A stretch of 64,000 nucleotides of DNA from Parapedobacter sp964498395 (GTDB taxonomy: Bacteria; Bacteroidota; Bacteroidia; Sphingobacteriales; Sphingobacteriaceae), in the NCBI GenBank assembly GCA_964498395.1, contig CAZCHE010000005.1, positions 186,001 to 250,000 of the forward strand. Direction: 5' to 3'. The notes below the pieces were generated by a model. The model was not told the DNA's origin. It saw nothing but the letters and a program-made list of their open reading frames with translations, and ran no database searches. The translations under genes were made by a program, and so were the position numbers. This document shows, one piece after another, positions 8,327 to 17,880 of this stretch (positions are counted from its first letter, which is position 1; every line of letters starts with the position of its first letter).

Positions 8327-9271
8327 TTAGCCGACCTTAAACAAGTCGCTAATGGAGCCATGTTCGTTGACATTCTTGATGGCACCAGCAAACAAATCGG
8401 CGGTAGACAATACTTTTATCTTGCTACTTTGCTGTTTTAAGGGGATGGTGTCAGTGACGATCAACTCTGTCAATGCCGAGTTTTCGATGGTTTCGTATGC
8501 TTTGCCAGACAAAACGGGGTGTGTACACACGGCCCTCACGCTGGTAGCACCATTTTCCATGATCAGCGAAGCGGCCTTGGAAAGTGTGCCCGCGGTATCG
8601 CATATGTCATCGATCAACACGATATCCTGCCCTTCGACATCACCGATGATAGACATTGACTCGATTTCATTGGCCCGCTTGCGCTGCTTGTCGCAAATCA
8701 CGACCTCGGCATTGAAATATTTAGCGAACGTGCGTGCGCGGTATGACCCACCCATATCGGGGGAGGCGATGGTCAGGTTAGGCAGGTTTAACGCCTTGAT
8801 GTGCGGAACAAAGATGACCGAGGCATCCAAGTGGTCTACCGGGATGTCGAAGAAACCTTGTATTTGCGCCGCATGGAGGTCCATGGTCATGATGCGATGG
8901 GCTCCGGAGGCGGTGATCAGATTAGCGATCATCTTGGCGCCTATTGCTACACGCGGTTTATCTTTGCGGTCTTGCCGGGCAAATCCAAAGTAGGGAACCA
9001 CGGCGATGATGTAGTGTGCAGAAGCACGTTTGGCCGCATCAATCATGAGCAACAATTCAAACAGGTGATCTGTCGGTTGGTTAGTAGATTGGATGAGGAA
9101 CACATCGCAACCCCGTACCGATTCATTGTAAAAGGGTTGTATCTCGCCGTCGCTGAAACGAGACACCGTCATTTCACCAAGGGGCTTTCCATAAGCCTTG
9201 GCTATTTTTTCGGATAGCTCGATGGAACCTGAGCCGGAGAAAAGTTTTACGGGATTGAATTGCAGGGGCAT
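8327..9271 (-). CDS. prs: Ribose-phosphate pyrophosphokinase (PRPP synthetase)
   Basis: Makes PRPP from ribose 5-phosphate and ATP for purine, pyrimidine, His, Trp and NAD synthesis. At 314 residues it has the class I length. Visible motifs: the PRPP loop DIVLIDDICDTAGTL (about 216-230), the DLHAAQIQGFF segment (131-141) and the flexible-loop Lys in CDKQRKR (about 195). It heads the prs-rplY-pth group, but the gap to the L25 gene (about 150 bases) holds a separate promoter. PRPP also links it to pyrR and pyrB elsewhere in the window. A 16-bp perfect palindrome lies in its upstream region. Confidence 0.97.
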   Translation of the reverse strand: MPLQFNPVKLFSGSGSIELSEKIAKAYGKPLGEMTVSRFSDGEIQPFYNESVRGCDVFLIQSTNQPTDHLFELLLMIDAAKRASAHYIIAVVPYFGFARQDRKDKPRVAIGAKMIANLITASGAHRIMTMDLHAAQIQGFFDIPVDHLDASVIFVPHIKALNLPNLTIASPDMGGSYRARTFAKYFNAEVVICDKQRKRANEIESMSIIGDVEGQDIVLIDDICDTAGTLSKAASLIMENGATSVRAVCTHPVLSGKAYETIENSALTELIVTDTIPLKQQSSKIKVLSTADLFAGAIKNVNEHGSISDLFKVG

Positions 9272-9306
9272 TGTTTTGTTGTTTGTGGGTTAGCAGTTTG
9301 GACTGG

Positions 9307-9322
9307 AAATATCGCGATATTT
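9307..9322. promoter_or_regulatory. perfect palindrome upstream of prs
   Basis: AAATATCGCGATATTT is a gap-free 16-bp palindrome 36 bases upstream of the prs start. It could be an operator for a dimeric regulator. No regulator can be named. Confidence 0.35.
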
Positions 9323-9344
9323 GAATGTTTAAATATACACTAAA

Positions 9345-9378
9345 AAATTACGGATTGCCAAAAGACAATCCGTAATTT
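9345..9378 (-). terminator. Terminator after tRNA-Gln
   Basis: A 13-bp stem (AAATTACGGATTG / CAATCCGTAATTT) with an 8-base loop, flanked by A-run and T-run, so it can act in both directions. It lies 9 bases past the tRNA 3' end. Confidence 0.85.
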
Positions 9379-9387
9379 CTTTTTTGT

Positions 9388-9457
9388 TGCCCGACCAGGA
9401 TTCGAACCTAGACAAACAGAACCAAAATCTGTCGTACTACCATTATACTATCGGGCA
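9388..9457 (-). tRNA. tRNA-Gln (anticodon TTG)
   Basis: The minus strand folds into a cloverleaf: acceptor TGCCCGA / TCGGGCA, anticodon stem ACAGA / TCTGT with loop TTTTGGT (anticodon TTG), and T-arm containing GGTTCGAATCC. CCA is not encoded. A promoter lies upstream and a strong terminator downstream, so the gene is transcribed on its own. Confidence 0.96.
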
Positions 9458-9494
9458 ATCCGAACTTGTTGTGCCGCCCTTGCGAACGGGACTG

Positions 9495-9526
9495 CAAATA
9501 TAGGGGGATGTATCAATTATTGCAAA
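9495..9526 (-). promoter_or_regulatory. Promoter of tRNA-Gln
   Basis: On the minus strand TTTG (9523-9526), 20 nt, then TATATTTG (9495-9502): a full match to the Bacteroidota promoter, 37 bases before the tRNA. Confidence 0.75.
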
Positions 9527-9681
9527 AATATTTTATTTTTTAGTAAGTGGTTATTTGTCAATGTTTTAAAGTGCGTTTGCGGTGATCGTATATGATATTG
9601 CCCTTATAATCAGCGCTATTTATTGCCGGCCGTATCGGGGCGTACAGGCATAAACAATTGTTAAAAAACGAAATATTGTGC

Positions 9682-9710
9682 TTGCAATACCATACTATTC
9701 CTTATTTTCG
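9682..9710 (+). promoter_or_regulatory. Candidate promoter of the first DUF2723 gene
   Basis: TTG (9682-9684), 18 nt, then TATTTTCG (9703-9710), one mismatch from TAnnTTTG, 78 bases before the start. It lies in the 331-base gap 9458-9788, which otherwise shows no gene: only the tRNA promoter at one end and AT-rich sequence. Confidence 0.4.
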
Positions 9711-9788
9711 GGGCGTAATTTTTTAACGCATTGAAATAGGATGGAGGTGTCGAAGACATCATAAACATCCAATTACTCAACAGCATTT

Positions 9789-12700
9789 ATGAACTATAAT
9801 AGGATTAATAACAGTATCGGTTGGTTATGTGGATTGCTTGCGACCACGGTTTATGTATTGACCGCAGAGCGAACGACTAGTTTTTGGGATACCGGAGAAT
9901 TCATTGCTTCGGCATACAAAATGCAGATTGTGCACCAACCGGGAGCACCCTTGTTCCTGATGCTGCAAAACGTGTTTTCGAATTTAGCCTTTGGCAATCC
10001 GGAACGGATCGCGTACTGGATGAATATCGGGTCGGCCGTGTCCAGCGGATTGACCATTTTATTTCTATTCTGGAGCATCACAGCATTGGCCCGTAAAGTG
10101 GTGTGGAAGCCAGGTGCCGAACTCACACCCGCTACAGTGGTCCAAATCATGGGGGCAGGCGTCGTGGGTGCGCTGGCTTATACGTTTTCAGATACCTTTT
10201 GGTTCTCTGCGGTGGAGTCTGAGGTATATGCGATGTCGTCATTATGTACGGCCGTAGTCTTTTGGGCCATATTGAAATGGGAAGCGCATGCGGATGAACC
10301 CGGAGCCGACAAATGGTTGTTATTTATTGCCTATATCATGGGCTTGTCCATTGGCGTGCACTTATTGAACCTCTTGGCTATTCCGGCCATTGCGCTGGTG
10401 GTATACTTCCGGCGTACACAGAAAGCGACGAGTGGAGGGGCCATCAAGGCATTGCTGACGGGTTGTCTGGTGGTGGCTATCGTGTTATGGGGGATTATCC
10501 AATACCTGATCAAGTTTGCCGCCTATTTCGATTTGTTCTTTGTCAATACGTTGGGCATGGGGTTCGGTTCGGGCGTTTTGGTGTTTGCATTGCTCGTCGT
10601 GGGCGGTACCGTATACGGGATCTGGTACTCCATCCAACGGGCTAAGCCGGTGTTGAACATCATCATGCTGTCATTTGCATTCATCGTATTCGGTTACAGT
10701 TCCTTTGCCATGATTCTCATCCGTGCCAAGGCCAATCCGACGTTGAATAATAGTGATCCAGACAATGCGTTTTCTTTTCTCAGTTACCTGAACCGTGAAC
10801 AATATGGTGACGAACCGTTGTTTAAGGGGCCTTATTTCGATTCACGACCCGTTGATATCAAGTACGGAAGCAACATCTATCGGAAAGGGGAGACAACGTA
10901 CGAAGTGGCTGGACGCAATTTTGAATACGTGTATGACCGTGAAACGATTTTCCCGCGGATCTACGAAACACGGAGGGAGGGCCACGATCAGTATTACCGA
11001 AACTACCTGAGCCTAGGTGAAAATGAACAGCCCACATTCGGGGATAACCTGCGTTTTTTCTTCGGTTACCAGATTGGGCACATGTATGGTCGGTATTTTT
11101 TGTGGAATTTTGTGGGAAGACAGAATGACCAACAAGGGCATGGCGACTTCACTACGGGCAATTGGATCAGCGGCATCAAGTTTATCGACCAGCTGCATGT
11201 GGGCGGCCAAGATGCACTTCCGGAATCGTTGAAGACAGACCCGTCAAACAATAAATATTATTTCCTGCCGTTGATTTTGGGCTTGATAGGAGCCTTTTGG
11301 CATTTCAAGCGCAGGCAACGCGATGCCGGCGTGGTCGGTTTGCTGTTTTTCTTCACGGGCTTAGCCGTGGTGTTATACCTCAACCAAAACCCGCTGCAAC
11401 CCCGTGAACGTGATTATGCCTATGCAGGTTCATTTTATGCGTATGCCATATGGATTGGATTGGGAGTGCTCGGCATTAGCGAGTGGTTGGCCAAAAAGCT
11501 CAATGCGCGGACAGCCGGTTGGATTGCCGTGGCGATCGGGATGCTCGCGGGGCCGGTTATTCTGGCAAAGGAAAATTGGGATGACCATGACCGTTCGCAG
11601 AAATTCTTGGCGCGTGACATTGCCAAAAACTATTTGGAATCCTGTGCACCCAACGCCATCCTCTTTACCTATGGTGATAATGATACCTATCCATTATGGT
11701 ATGTGCAGGAGGTGGAGAATGTGCGCCCCGATGTACGGGTCGTCAATTTGAGCCTGTTAAGTGCTGATTGGTATGTACGGCAGATGAAGGATAAGGTTAA
11801 TGAGGCGGATGCACTGCCCATTACCATTCCGGATGAAAAATACGTGAAAGGCGTGCGGGACGTGATCTATTTCCAAGATGCCAAGATTCCCGGGCATGTA
11901 GAATTGCGGAACATCGTTGCGCTATTGCTGTCTGACAATCCGAACGACAAGCGCCAGGTGCAAAGTGAAGAAGCCGAGAATTTCCTGCCCACCAAAAATT
12001 TGCAATTGACCGTCGATAGGGATGCTGTGATCGGTCATCATGTAGTGCCCGAGAGCTGGCAGGATGACATTGTGGATACGATCCGTTGGACATATAACCG
12101 CAATTATGTGACGCGTGCCGAGTTAGCGATCATGGATATCTTGGTTAATAACAATTGGGAACGCCCCATCTATTTTGCGACCACCGTGCCGAGTGAAAAC
12201 TACATGGGATTGGATAAATACTTGGTTTCGGAAGGGTTCGCATTGCGTCTGATGCCGATAAATAAGGAGGCGAACACCCCGCAAGGGTTGGTTAACGCTG
12301 AAGCGTTATACGACCATGCGATGAACACGTATGTATGGGGGAACATCGAGAACACGCGGTACCTCGACCCTGAATCTTACCGGATGATTAGCTTGATATT
12401 GAACAATGTCTATTCGGCACCGGCCGAAGTGTTGATCGCCGAGGGAAAGGTTGACCAAGCCAAGGATTTGTTGAACAAGGCGTTGGAATCCATGCCTGAA
12501 CGGATATACCGCATCATGGATGCCTACAGTTACTCGTTTATTGCGCAAAACCTCTATCAAGTCGGCGAAACGGACCAGGCGAATACGTTGGCTGAGCGCA
12601 ACGTAGCGTTCTTGGAAGACCAGTTGCGGTACTACGCCGCTATCGCCGAGACCAAACCGAATTTGGAGATGCAAAATATCCAATACAGCATGTTTACGTT

Positions 12701-12806
12701 AAACCGCTTTGCGGAAGCGGCCCGGGATCATGGCCAGGAAGAGTTGGCTGCGCGTATCAGCAAGGTTTTCGACGAATATGAAATGCGGTTCTTCGGCGGG
12801 CGTTAA
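9789..12806 (+). CDS. DUF2723 (TMEM260-like) membrane glycosyltransferase, copy 1
   Basis: A 1005-residue multi-pass membrane protein. The N-terminal quarter carries the DUF2723 signature (TSFWDTGEFIASAYKMQIVH, then QPGAPLFLM), a domain related to dolichol/polyprenyl-sugar-using mannosyltransferases. Several further hydrophobic segments reach to about residue 590. A soluble region follows, with a YAYAGSFYAYAIW segment before it, and helical TPR-like repeats at the C-terminus. The human relative TMEM260 is a protein O-mannosyltransferase. Bacteroidota O-glycosylate many exported proteins, so transfer of sugar to secreted proteins is a fair inference. A paralogue of exactly the same length follows at 13748 beyond one regulator gene. 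Confidence 0.85.
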   Translation: MNYNRINNSIGWLCGLLATTVYVLTAERTTSFWDTGEFIASAYKMQIVHQPGAPLFLMLQNVFSNLAFGNPERIAYWMNIGSAVSSGLTILFLFWSITALARKVVWKPGAELTPATVVQIMGAGVVGALAYTFSDTFWFSAVESEVYAMSSLCTAVVFWAILKWEAHADEPGADKWLLFIAYIMGLSIGVHLLNLLAIPAIALVVYFRRTQKATSGGAIKALLTGCLVVAIVLWGIIQYLIKFAAYFDLFFVNTLGMGFGSGVLVFALLVVGGTVYGIWYSIQRAKPVLNIIMLSFAFIVFGYSSFAMILIRAKANPTLNNSDPDNAFSFLSYLNREQYGDEPLFKGPYFDSRPVDIKYGSNIYRKGETTYEVAGRNFEYVYDRETIFPRIYETRREGHDQYYRNYLSLGENEQPTFGDNLRFFFGYQIGHMYGRYFLWNFVGRQNDQQGHGDFTTGNWISGIKFIDQLHVGGQDALPESLKTDPSNNKYYFLPLILGLIGAFWHFKRRQRDAGVVGLLFFFTGLAVVLYLNQNPLQPRERDYAYAGSFYAYAIWIGLGVLGISEWLAKKLNARTAGWIAVAIGMLAGPVILAKENWDDHDRSQKFLARDIAKNYLESCAPNAILFTYGDNDTYPLWYVQEVENVRPDVRVVNLSLLSADWYVRQMKDKVNEADALPITIPDEKYVKGVRDVIYFQDAKIPGHVELRNIVALLLSDNPNDKRQVQSEEAENFLPTKNLQLTVDRDAVIGHHVVPESWQDDIVDTIRWTYNRNYVTRAELAIMDILVNNNWERPIYFATTVPSENYMGLDKYLVSEGFALRLMPINKEANTPQGLVNAEALYDHAMNTYVWGNIENTRYLDPESYRMISLILNNVYSAPAEVLIAEGKVDQAKDLLNKALESMPERIYRIMDAYSYSFIAQNLYQVGETDQANTLAERNVAFLEDQLRYYAAIAETKPNLEMQNIQYSMFTLNRFAEAARDHGQEELAARISKVFDEYEMRFFGGR

Positions 12807-12835
12807 TAAACGATTTTTGTCAAACCATTCATATC

Positions 12836-12866
12836 ACAAAGGCATCAGCATAGTTGATGCCTTTGT
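12836..12866 (+). terminator. Hairpin terminator after DUF2723 copy 1
   Basis: A 12-bp stem (ACAAAGGCATCA / TGATGCCTTTGT) with a 7-base loop; the following T-tract is poor. It lies 30 bases past the stop. Confidence 0.6.
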
Positions 12867-12920
12867 TGTCTTTGCGAATATCCGTATCATTGTATACCCA
12901 AAAACATATATCGGTGAGCC

Positions 12921-13613
12921 ATGAATAGAATAGACCGTTTATTCGGGATCCTTACGCTATTGCAATCCAAAAAATACCTAAAAGGTGAGCAGCTGGCGGA
13001 GAAGTTCGACATCAGTATCCGTACGGTTTACCGTGATATCAAGGCGCTCAATGAACAGGGTATTCCTGTGGGTTTTGAGCCGAATAAGGGATATTTCGTG
13101 GTGGAAGGCTATTTCCTGCGCCCAGTATCCTTTAGTTTGGAAGAGGCAAACGCCTTGCTGCTGATGGAGAGCCTGTTGACCGGTTTTGCGGATAAGTCCA
13201 TCGAGAAGCATTATTCCAATGCATTGAATAAGGTGAAAGCGGTCATGCGCGATTCGCAAAAGGAAAAACTGGAATACCTAACCAGCAATACCCGTTTTCA
13301 ACTGCCTCCGGATTTGGAAGGACATGACTATGAATATTTATCCACCCTGCAAGGTGCCGTCACGGCCCGGACCATTTTGCAAATCCGGTATTGCAGGGGT
13401 GACGGAACGGAAACGGGCAGGAGGGTGGAGCCTGTGGGCTTGATTTTCTACGCGTTAAACTGGCATGTTATCGGGTGGTGCCACTTGCGTAAAAGTTATC
13501 GGGATTTTCGGGTATCCCGTATCGTCAACGTACAGGATACCGGTTTGCCTTTTGAAAAAAAGGATCATCCACCCATCAGCGAGTTCATGAAGCAGTTGCC
13601 CGTGGATTACTAG
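12921..13613 (+). CDS. YafY-type HTH/WYL-domain transcriptional regulator
   Basis: A 230-residue protein. An N-terminal winged helix of DeoR/HTH_11 type (LKGEQLAEKFDISIRTVYRD, then IKALNEQGIPV) is followed by a WYL domain with VEPVGLIFYALNWHVIGWC and YRDFRVSRI. WYL domains sense ligands, often nucleic-acid or nucleotide derived, and control stress or defence genes. The gene stands between two DUF2723 paralogues, separated from the first by a hairpin, and could regulate either or neither. No other defence gene is next to it, so an anti-phage role is not supported here. Confidence 0.9.
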   Translation: MNRIDRLFGILTLLQSKKYLKGEQLAEKFDISIRTVYRDIKALNEQGIPVGFEPNKGYFVVEGYFLRPVSFSLEEANALLLMESLLTGFADKSIEKHYSNALNKVKAVMRDSQKEKLEYLTSNTRFQLPPDLEGHDYEYLSTLQGAVTARTILQIRYCRGDGTETGRRVEPVGLIFYALNWHVIGWCHLRKSYRDFRVSRIVNVQDTGLPFEKKDHPPISEFMKQLPVDY

Positions 13614-13747
13614 CCATCAATCCACGGACGGGCATGGGCATACCACAACGTTAAATAATGTTAAAACCTGACCTACCTGAACCAAACAGTTGATTCATTG
13701 TTTAATTTTAGGCAATCATAGCTGTTTGTTTGACTAACCTTTTGCTC

Positions 13748-16700
13748 ATGAATTATCACAAGACCAACAACCTGCTCGGTTGGCTTTGCGCTGTTGTCGC
13801 TACCGTGGCTTATGCCTTGACTATGGAACCCACAACCAGCTTTTGGGATACCGGTGAATTTATTGCGGCTGCTTACCGAATGCAAATCGTGCACCAGCCG
13901 GGGGCACCATTATTCCTGATGTTGCAAAATGTGTTCTCCAACCTAGCCTTGGGTAATCCTGAGCGGATGGCCTATTGGATGAATTTTGGATCGGCCTTGT
14001 GTAGCGGCTTGACGATTTTATTCCTCTTTTGGACAATCACGGCGTTAGCGCGTAAAATCGTTTGGAAACCCGGAACGGAGCTTACGCTGGCGGGGCTTAT
14101 CCAGATTATGGGTGCGGGCGGTGTAGGGGCATTGGCCTACGCATTTTCGGATACCTTCTGGTTTTCGGCTGTTGAGTCGGAAGTGTATGCCATGTCATCC
14201 TTGTGTACTGCCGTGGTATTCTGGGCGATATTGAAGTGGGAGGTGCGTGCCGGCGAACCCGGTGCAGATCGGTGGTTGGTTTTTATCGCTTATATGGTGG
14301 GGTTATCCATTGGGGTGCATTTGCTGAATTTGCTGGCCATTCCTGCGCTAGCGTTGGTCATCTATTTCCGGAGGGTTCCGAATGTCACCGCGGCCGGAAT
14401 CACCAAAACATTGTTGATCAGCTGTTTGGTATTGGCATTTGTGCTGTGGGGTATTGTCCAGTACCTCGTCAAATTTGCCGCATATTTCGATCTGTTCTTT
14501 GTGAATACACTTGGTATGGGGTTTGGCTCGGGAGTGGTGGTGTTTGCGCTGTTGGTGGTAGGAGGACTTGCCTATGGGATATGGTATTCCATCCGGCGGT
14601 CGAAACCCGTGCTCAATATGGTGTTGGTTTGCATTGGGTTTGTGGTATTTGGCTATAGTTCGTTTGCGATGGTGCCCATTCGTGCCGAAGCCAACCCCTC
14701 GTTAAACAACACACACCCCAATGATGCGTTTTCGTTCCTTTGGTACCTGAATAGGGGGCAGTTCGGAAGCGAACCGTTGGTCAGCGGACCTTATTTTGAT
14801 TCGGAACCAATCGGTATCGAAGAAAAAGGAAACGTCTATCGAAAAGCGGAGACGAAGTACGAAGTTGTGGCAAAAGATATGGATTATGTATATGATAAAA
14901 CAACATTATTCCCCCGTATTTACAGTTCTCGCGATTTCCACCCACAAGTATACCGTGCTTGGCTAGGGTTGGCGGAAAGTGAATCCCCCAAGCTGTCAGA
15001 CAACTTCAAATTCCTGACTTCATACCAGATCAGCCACATGTACATGCGCTATTTTATGTGGAATTTCGTAGGGAGGCAAAATGACCAACAGCCCTTGTTT
15101 AACAATTATACGGAGGGCAACTGGATCAGTGGCATCAAATTCATTGACCAATGGCGTTTGGGTGGGCAGGATGCCCTACCTGAATCAATGAGGGCCGACC
15201 CTACGCGCAATACGTTTTATTTCTTGCCATTGTTGTTGGGGTTGATTGGTTTGGTATGGCACCTCAGGCGCAGTCGCAAGGATGCTGCCGTGGTAGGGCT
15301 ACTGTTTTTCTTCACGGGATTGGCCATCGTGCTTTACCTGAATCAAACCCCGCTACAGCCACGTGAACGGGATTATGCTTATGCAGGGTCGTTCTATGCT
15401 TTTGCGATGTGGATAGGTTTGGGGGTGATCGGGCTGGCCGATTTCCTGAAAAGAAGGGTGCATCAGCGGGTAGTGCCATCCGTTGCCGTGGCGTTAGGGT
15501 TGTTTATGGCGCCGGTATTGTTATGTATGGAAGGTTGGGATGACCATGACCGTTCGCAGAAGTACATGGCGCGCGACATGGCCTTGAATTATCTGGAATC
15601 CTGTGCCCCGAATGCGATTCTATTCACCTATACAGACAACGACACCTATCCGTTGTGGTATTTGCAGGAAGTGGAGGGCATTCGGCAAGATGTACGGATC
15701 GTCAACCTCAATCTACTGGGGATGGATTGGCATGTCAAGCAAATGAAGAAACCCATTAATCAGTCGGCGGCGTTGCCGATTACCATGGCCGATGAACAGT
15801 TTGTGCGGGGCAAGCGGGATGTGTTGTACTACCACGACTATGGTATCCAAGACTCTGTTGAATTGAGCGATATCTTGGCATTGCTGCTTTCGGATAACCC
15901 GGCCGACCAACTAGCGTATCAAAGTGGGGATCGCAAGAATTTCCTGCCAACGAAGCGGTTGAAGTTGACTGTCGACAAATCGCAGGTCGTTAGCCGTAAC
16001 GTGGTTCCAGAGAAATGGCATGATCATATCGTGGATACGATGGAATGGGAATATAATCAGGATATGGTAACCCGCGCCGAATTGGCGATGATGGACATCT
16101 TGGTGCATAATGATTGGGAGCGCCCCATCTATTTTACCGCGACGATGCCCGCGAGCCAGTTGCTTGGACTTGATGATTATTTAGTATCCGAAGGGTTTGC
16201 ACTACGGTTAATGCCCGTGCATAACAATATCGATGAGGCGGATGGGCAGCCGCTTGTCAATACGGAAGTTTCGTATGATCATATCATGAACAGGTTTGCG
16301 TGGGGCAATATGAACGGCTCGAACTACCTCGATCCGATGTCCTTAATGATGGTGGGCCAATCGCTCAAGCTATTTTCCGATACGGCGGGAATGTTGATCA
16401 TAGAAGATAAAAAAGAGGAAGCGAGGAACATGTTGAACCGTGCATTGGATGTGATGCCAGAACGGATTCGCTTGGTGAATATTGCGGCTCGTTATCCACT
16501 ATTGGTTGATCAGCTCTACGAGGTCGGGGAAACGACCAAGGCTAACCAATTGCTTGAGCGCAATGTAAAATTCCTCGAAGAGCAACTGAACTATTATGCC
16601 GCCATTGCCGAAACGAAGCCCAATACGGAAGGTGCTGCGATCAGGGATAGTTTGGTAGCCTTGCAGCAGTTTGCATTTTGTGCGGAAGCACACGGTCAGC

Positions 16701-16765
16701 AAAACCAACAGCGGATCGCGGGTGATGTTTTTGACCGGTATCGGTCGGTGTTTTTTGGTGGGTAA
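13748..16765 (+). CDS. DUF2723 (TMEM260-like) membrane glycosyltransferase, copy 2
   Basis: 1005 residues, identical in length to copy 1 and alignable along the whole protein. Both share TSFWDTGEFIA, MQIVHQPGAPLFLMLQNVFS, FSDTFWFSAVESEVYAMSS, QPRERDYAYAGSFYA and GWDDHDRSQK-type blocks. Divergence is strongest in the loop around 14840-14960 and in the C-terminal helical repeats. The frame stays open to 13730, but the ATG at 13748 gives MNYHKTNNLLGW, matching MNYNRINNSIGW of copy 1. The duplication is old (many silent and replacement differences), so the two proteins may have different acceptor or sugar preferences. The next gene begins 13 bases downstream and is probably cotranscribed. Confidence 0.85.
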   Translation: MNYHKTNNLLGWLCAVVATVAYALTMEPTTSFWDTGEFIAAAYRMQIVHQPGAPLFLMLQNVFSNLALGNPERMAYWMNFGSALCSGLTILFLFWTITALARKIVWKPGTELTLAGLIQIMGAGGVGALAYAFSDTFWFSAVESEVYAMSSLCTAVVFWAILKWEVRAGEPGADRWLVFIAYMVGLSIGVHLLNLLAIPALALVIYFRRVPNVTAAGITKTLLISCLVLAFVLWGIVQYLVKFAAYFDLFFVNTLGMGFGSGVVVFALLVVGGLAYGIWYSIRRSKPVLNMVLVCIGFVVFGYSSFAMVPIRAEANPSLNNTHPNDAFSFLWYLNRGQFGSEPLVSGPYFDSEPIGIEEKGNVYRKAETKYEVVAKDMDYVYDKTTLFPRIYSSRDFHPQVYRAWLGLAESESPKLSDNFKFLTSYQISHMYMRYFMWNFVGRQNDQQPLFNNYTEGNWISGIKFIDQWRLGGQDALPESMRADPTRNTFYFLPLLLGLIGLVWHLRRSRKDAAVVGLLFFFTGLAIVLYLNQTPLQPRERDYAYAGSFYAFAMWIGLGVIGLADFLKRRVHQRVVPSVAVALGLFMAPVLLCMEGWDDHDRSQKYMARDMALNYLESCAPNAILFTYTDNDTYPLWYLQEVEGIRQDVRIVNLNLLGMDWHVKQMKKPINQSAALPITMADEQFVRGKRDVLYYHDYGIQDSVELSDILALLLSDNPADQLAYQSGDRKNFLPTKRLKLTVDKSQVVSRNVVPEKWHDHIVDTMEWEYNQDMVTRAELAMMDILVHNDWERPIYFTATMPASQLLGLDDYLVSEGFALRLMPVHNNIDEADGQPLVNTEVSYDHIMNRFAWGNMNGSNYLDPMSLMMVGQSLKLFSDTAGMLIIEDKKEEARNMLNRALDVMPERIRLVNIAARYPLLVDQLYEVGETTKANQLLERNVKFLEEQLNYYAAIAETKPNTEGAAIRDSLVALQQFAFCAEAHGQQNQQRIAGDVFDRYRSVFFGG

Positions 16766-16778
16766 CATTTCTAGTCGC

Positions 16779-17828
16779 ATGGATATGTGTAGGACGTGTT
16801 TTTCTGTATGGTTTCTACTGGGAATTACCGTAATGTGCGGTTACGCACAGGAGATTCGATTGGAAATTCTTGAAGAAGGCAAAGAAACCAGTATCCGGGG
16901 GCTTTCGGTGGTGGATGATTCCATCGCGTGGGTGAGTGGCAGCAATGGTTGGGTCGGGAAGTCGATTGACCGCGGTCAGCACTGGGATTGGCAACGGATA
17001 GCGGGTCACGAGGAAACCGATTTTAGAGATATCGAAGCATTTTCGGATCGTGTTTCGGTATTGTTGAGCGCTGGTTCGCCGTTGGTTATACTCTTGACAA
17101 CCGATGGAGGTGACACTTGGCAGGAAACCTATCGCGACGAGCGCCCCGATATCTTTTTCGATGGCATGGATTTTTGGGATGCGAAACAAGGCATTGCCTA
17201 TGGCGATCCGATAGGTGGGGTCATGCAGTTGCTGAAAACTGATGACGGTGGACGGCATTGGTACGATATCAGCCCAGTGGCTGGAATTCGGTTGGCAGCA
17301 GGGGAGGCCGGCTTCGCTGCCAGTGGTACGGGTATACGGACGCTGGCGGGAGGGCATGCGTTCATTTCATCGGGTGGGATTCAGTCGCGCGTGTTTCATT
17401 CCGCCGACTATGGATACTCGTGGAAGGAATATGATTGCCCCATGATACAGGGCAGCCCATCGACCGGTATATTCTCGATTGCTTTCCGAGATGCACACCA
17501 TGGCGTAGCCGTAGGAGGTGATTACCTGCGTGACGGCAGTCGGGAGGATGTCGTGTTAACGACTACTGATGGCGGAGCCACGTGGCAACAGCCCGAGCAC
17601 GCTACTGGCGGTTATCGTTCGTCGGTAGAATATGTGGACCAACATACGTTGATTGCAACCGGTACCTCGGGGGTGGATATCTCCATGGATGGAGGAGTGA
17701 AATGGACGCCAATATCCAGTGAAAGTTTTCATGTGGTACGCAAAGCCAAGGAAGGAGGATGGGTTGTATTGGCTGGCGCAGACGGGCGAATCGCCACATG
17801 GCTTGATAAAAAAGACAATTTAAAATAG
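16779..17828 (+). CDS. Secreted Ycf48-like beta-propeller protein
   Basis: A 349-residue exported protein with signal peptide MDMCRTCFSVWFLLGITVMC, then GYAQ. It has repeated blades of the sialidase/BNR/Ycf48 type, for example SIDRGQHWDWQ, TTDGGDTWQ, TDDGGRHWYD and TTDGGATWQQ. Ycf48 itself is a photosystem assembly factor; relatives in non-photosynthetic bacteria are periplasmic proteins of unknown role. The upstream frame reaches back into the DUF2723 gene (16671), but the signal peptide fixes the start at 16779 or at the second Met, 16785. The gap of 13 bases suggests translation with DUF2723 copy 2. Confidence 0.8.
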   Translation: MDMCRTCFSVWFLLGITVMCGYAQEIRLEILEEGKETSIRGLSVVDDSIAWVSGSNGWVGKSIDRGQHWDWQRIAGHEETDFRDIEAFSDRVSVLLSAGSPLVILLTTDGGDTWQETYRDERPDIFFDGMDFWDAKQGIAYGDPIGGVMQLLKTDDGGRHWYDISPVAGIRLAAGEAGFAASGTGIRTLAGGHAFISSGGIQSRVFHSADYGYSWKEYDCPMIQGSPSTGIFSIAFRDAHHGVAVGGDYLRDGSREDVVLTTTDGGATWQQPEHATGGYRSSVEYVDQHTLIATGTSGVDISMDGGVKWTPISSESFHVVRKAKEGGWVVLAGADGRIATWLDKKDNLK

Positions 17829-17853
17829 ATTTCCAAATCACGAATAAATGTCG

Positions 17854-17861
17854 TATATTTG
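17854..17861 (+). promoter_or_regulatory. -7 promoter element of the Xre/RES operon
   Basis: TATATTTG matches TAnnTTTG exactly. Transcription would begin near 17868, downstream of the ATGs at 17848 and 17863. The antitoxin start is therefore more likely 17881. Confidence 0.6.
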
Positions 17862-17880
17862 GATGACAAAAGACGTAAAT

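Noticed and set aside
8352..8993. 213-codon frame antisense to prs
   Set aside because: Complete overlap with the strongly supported prs gene.
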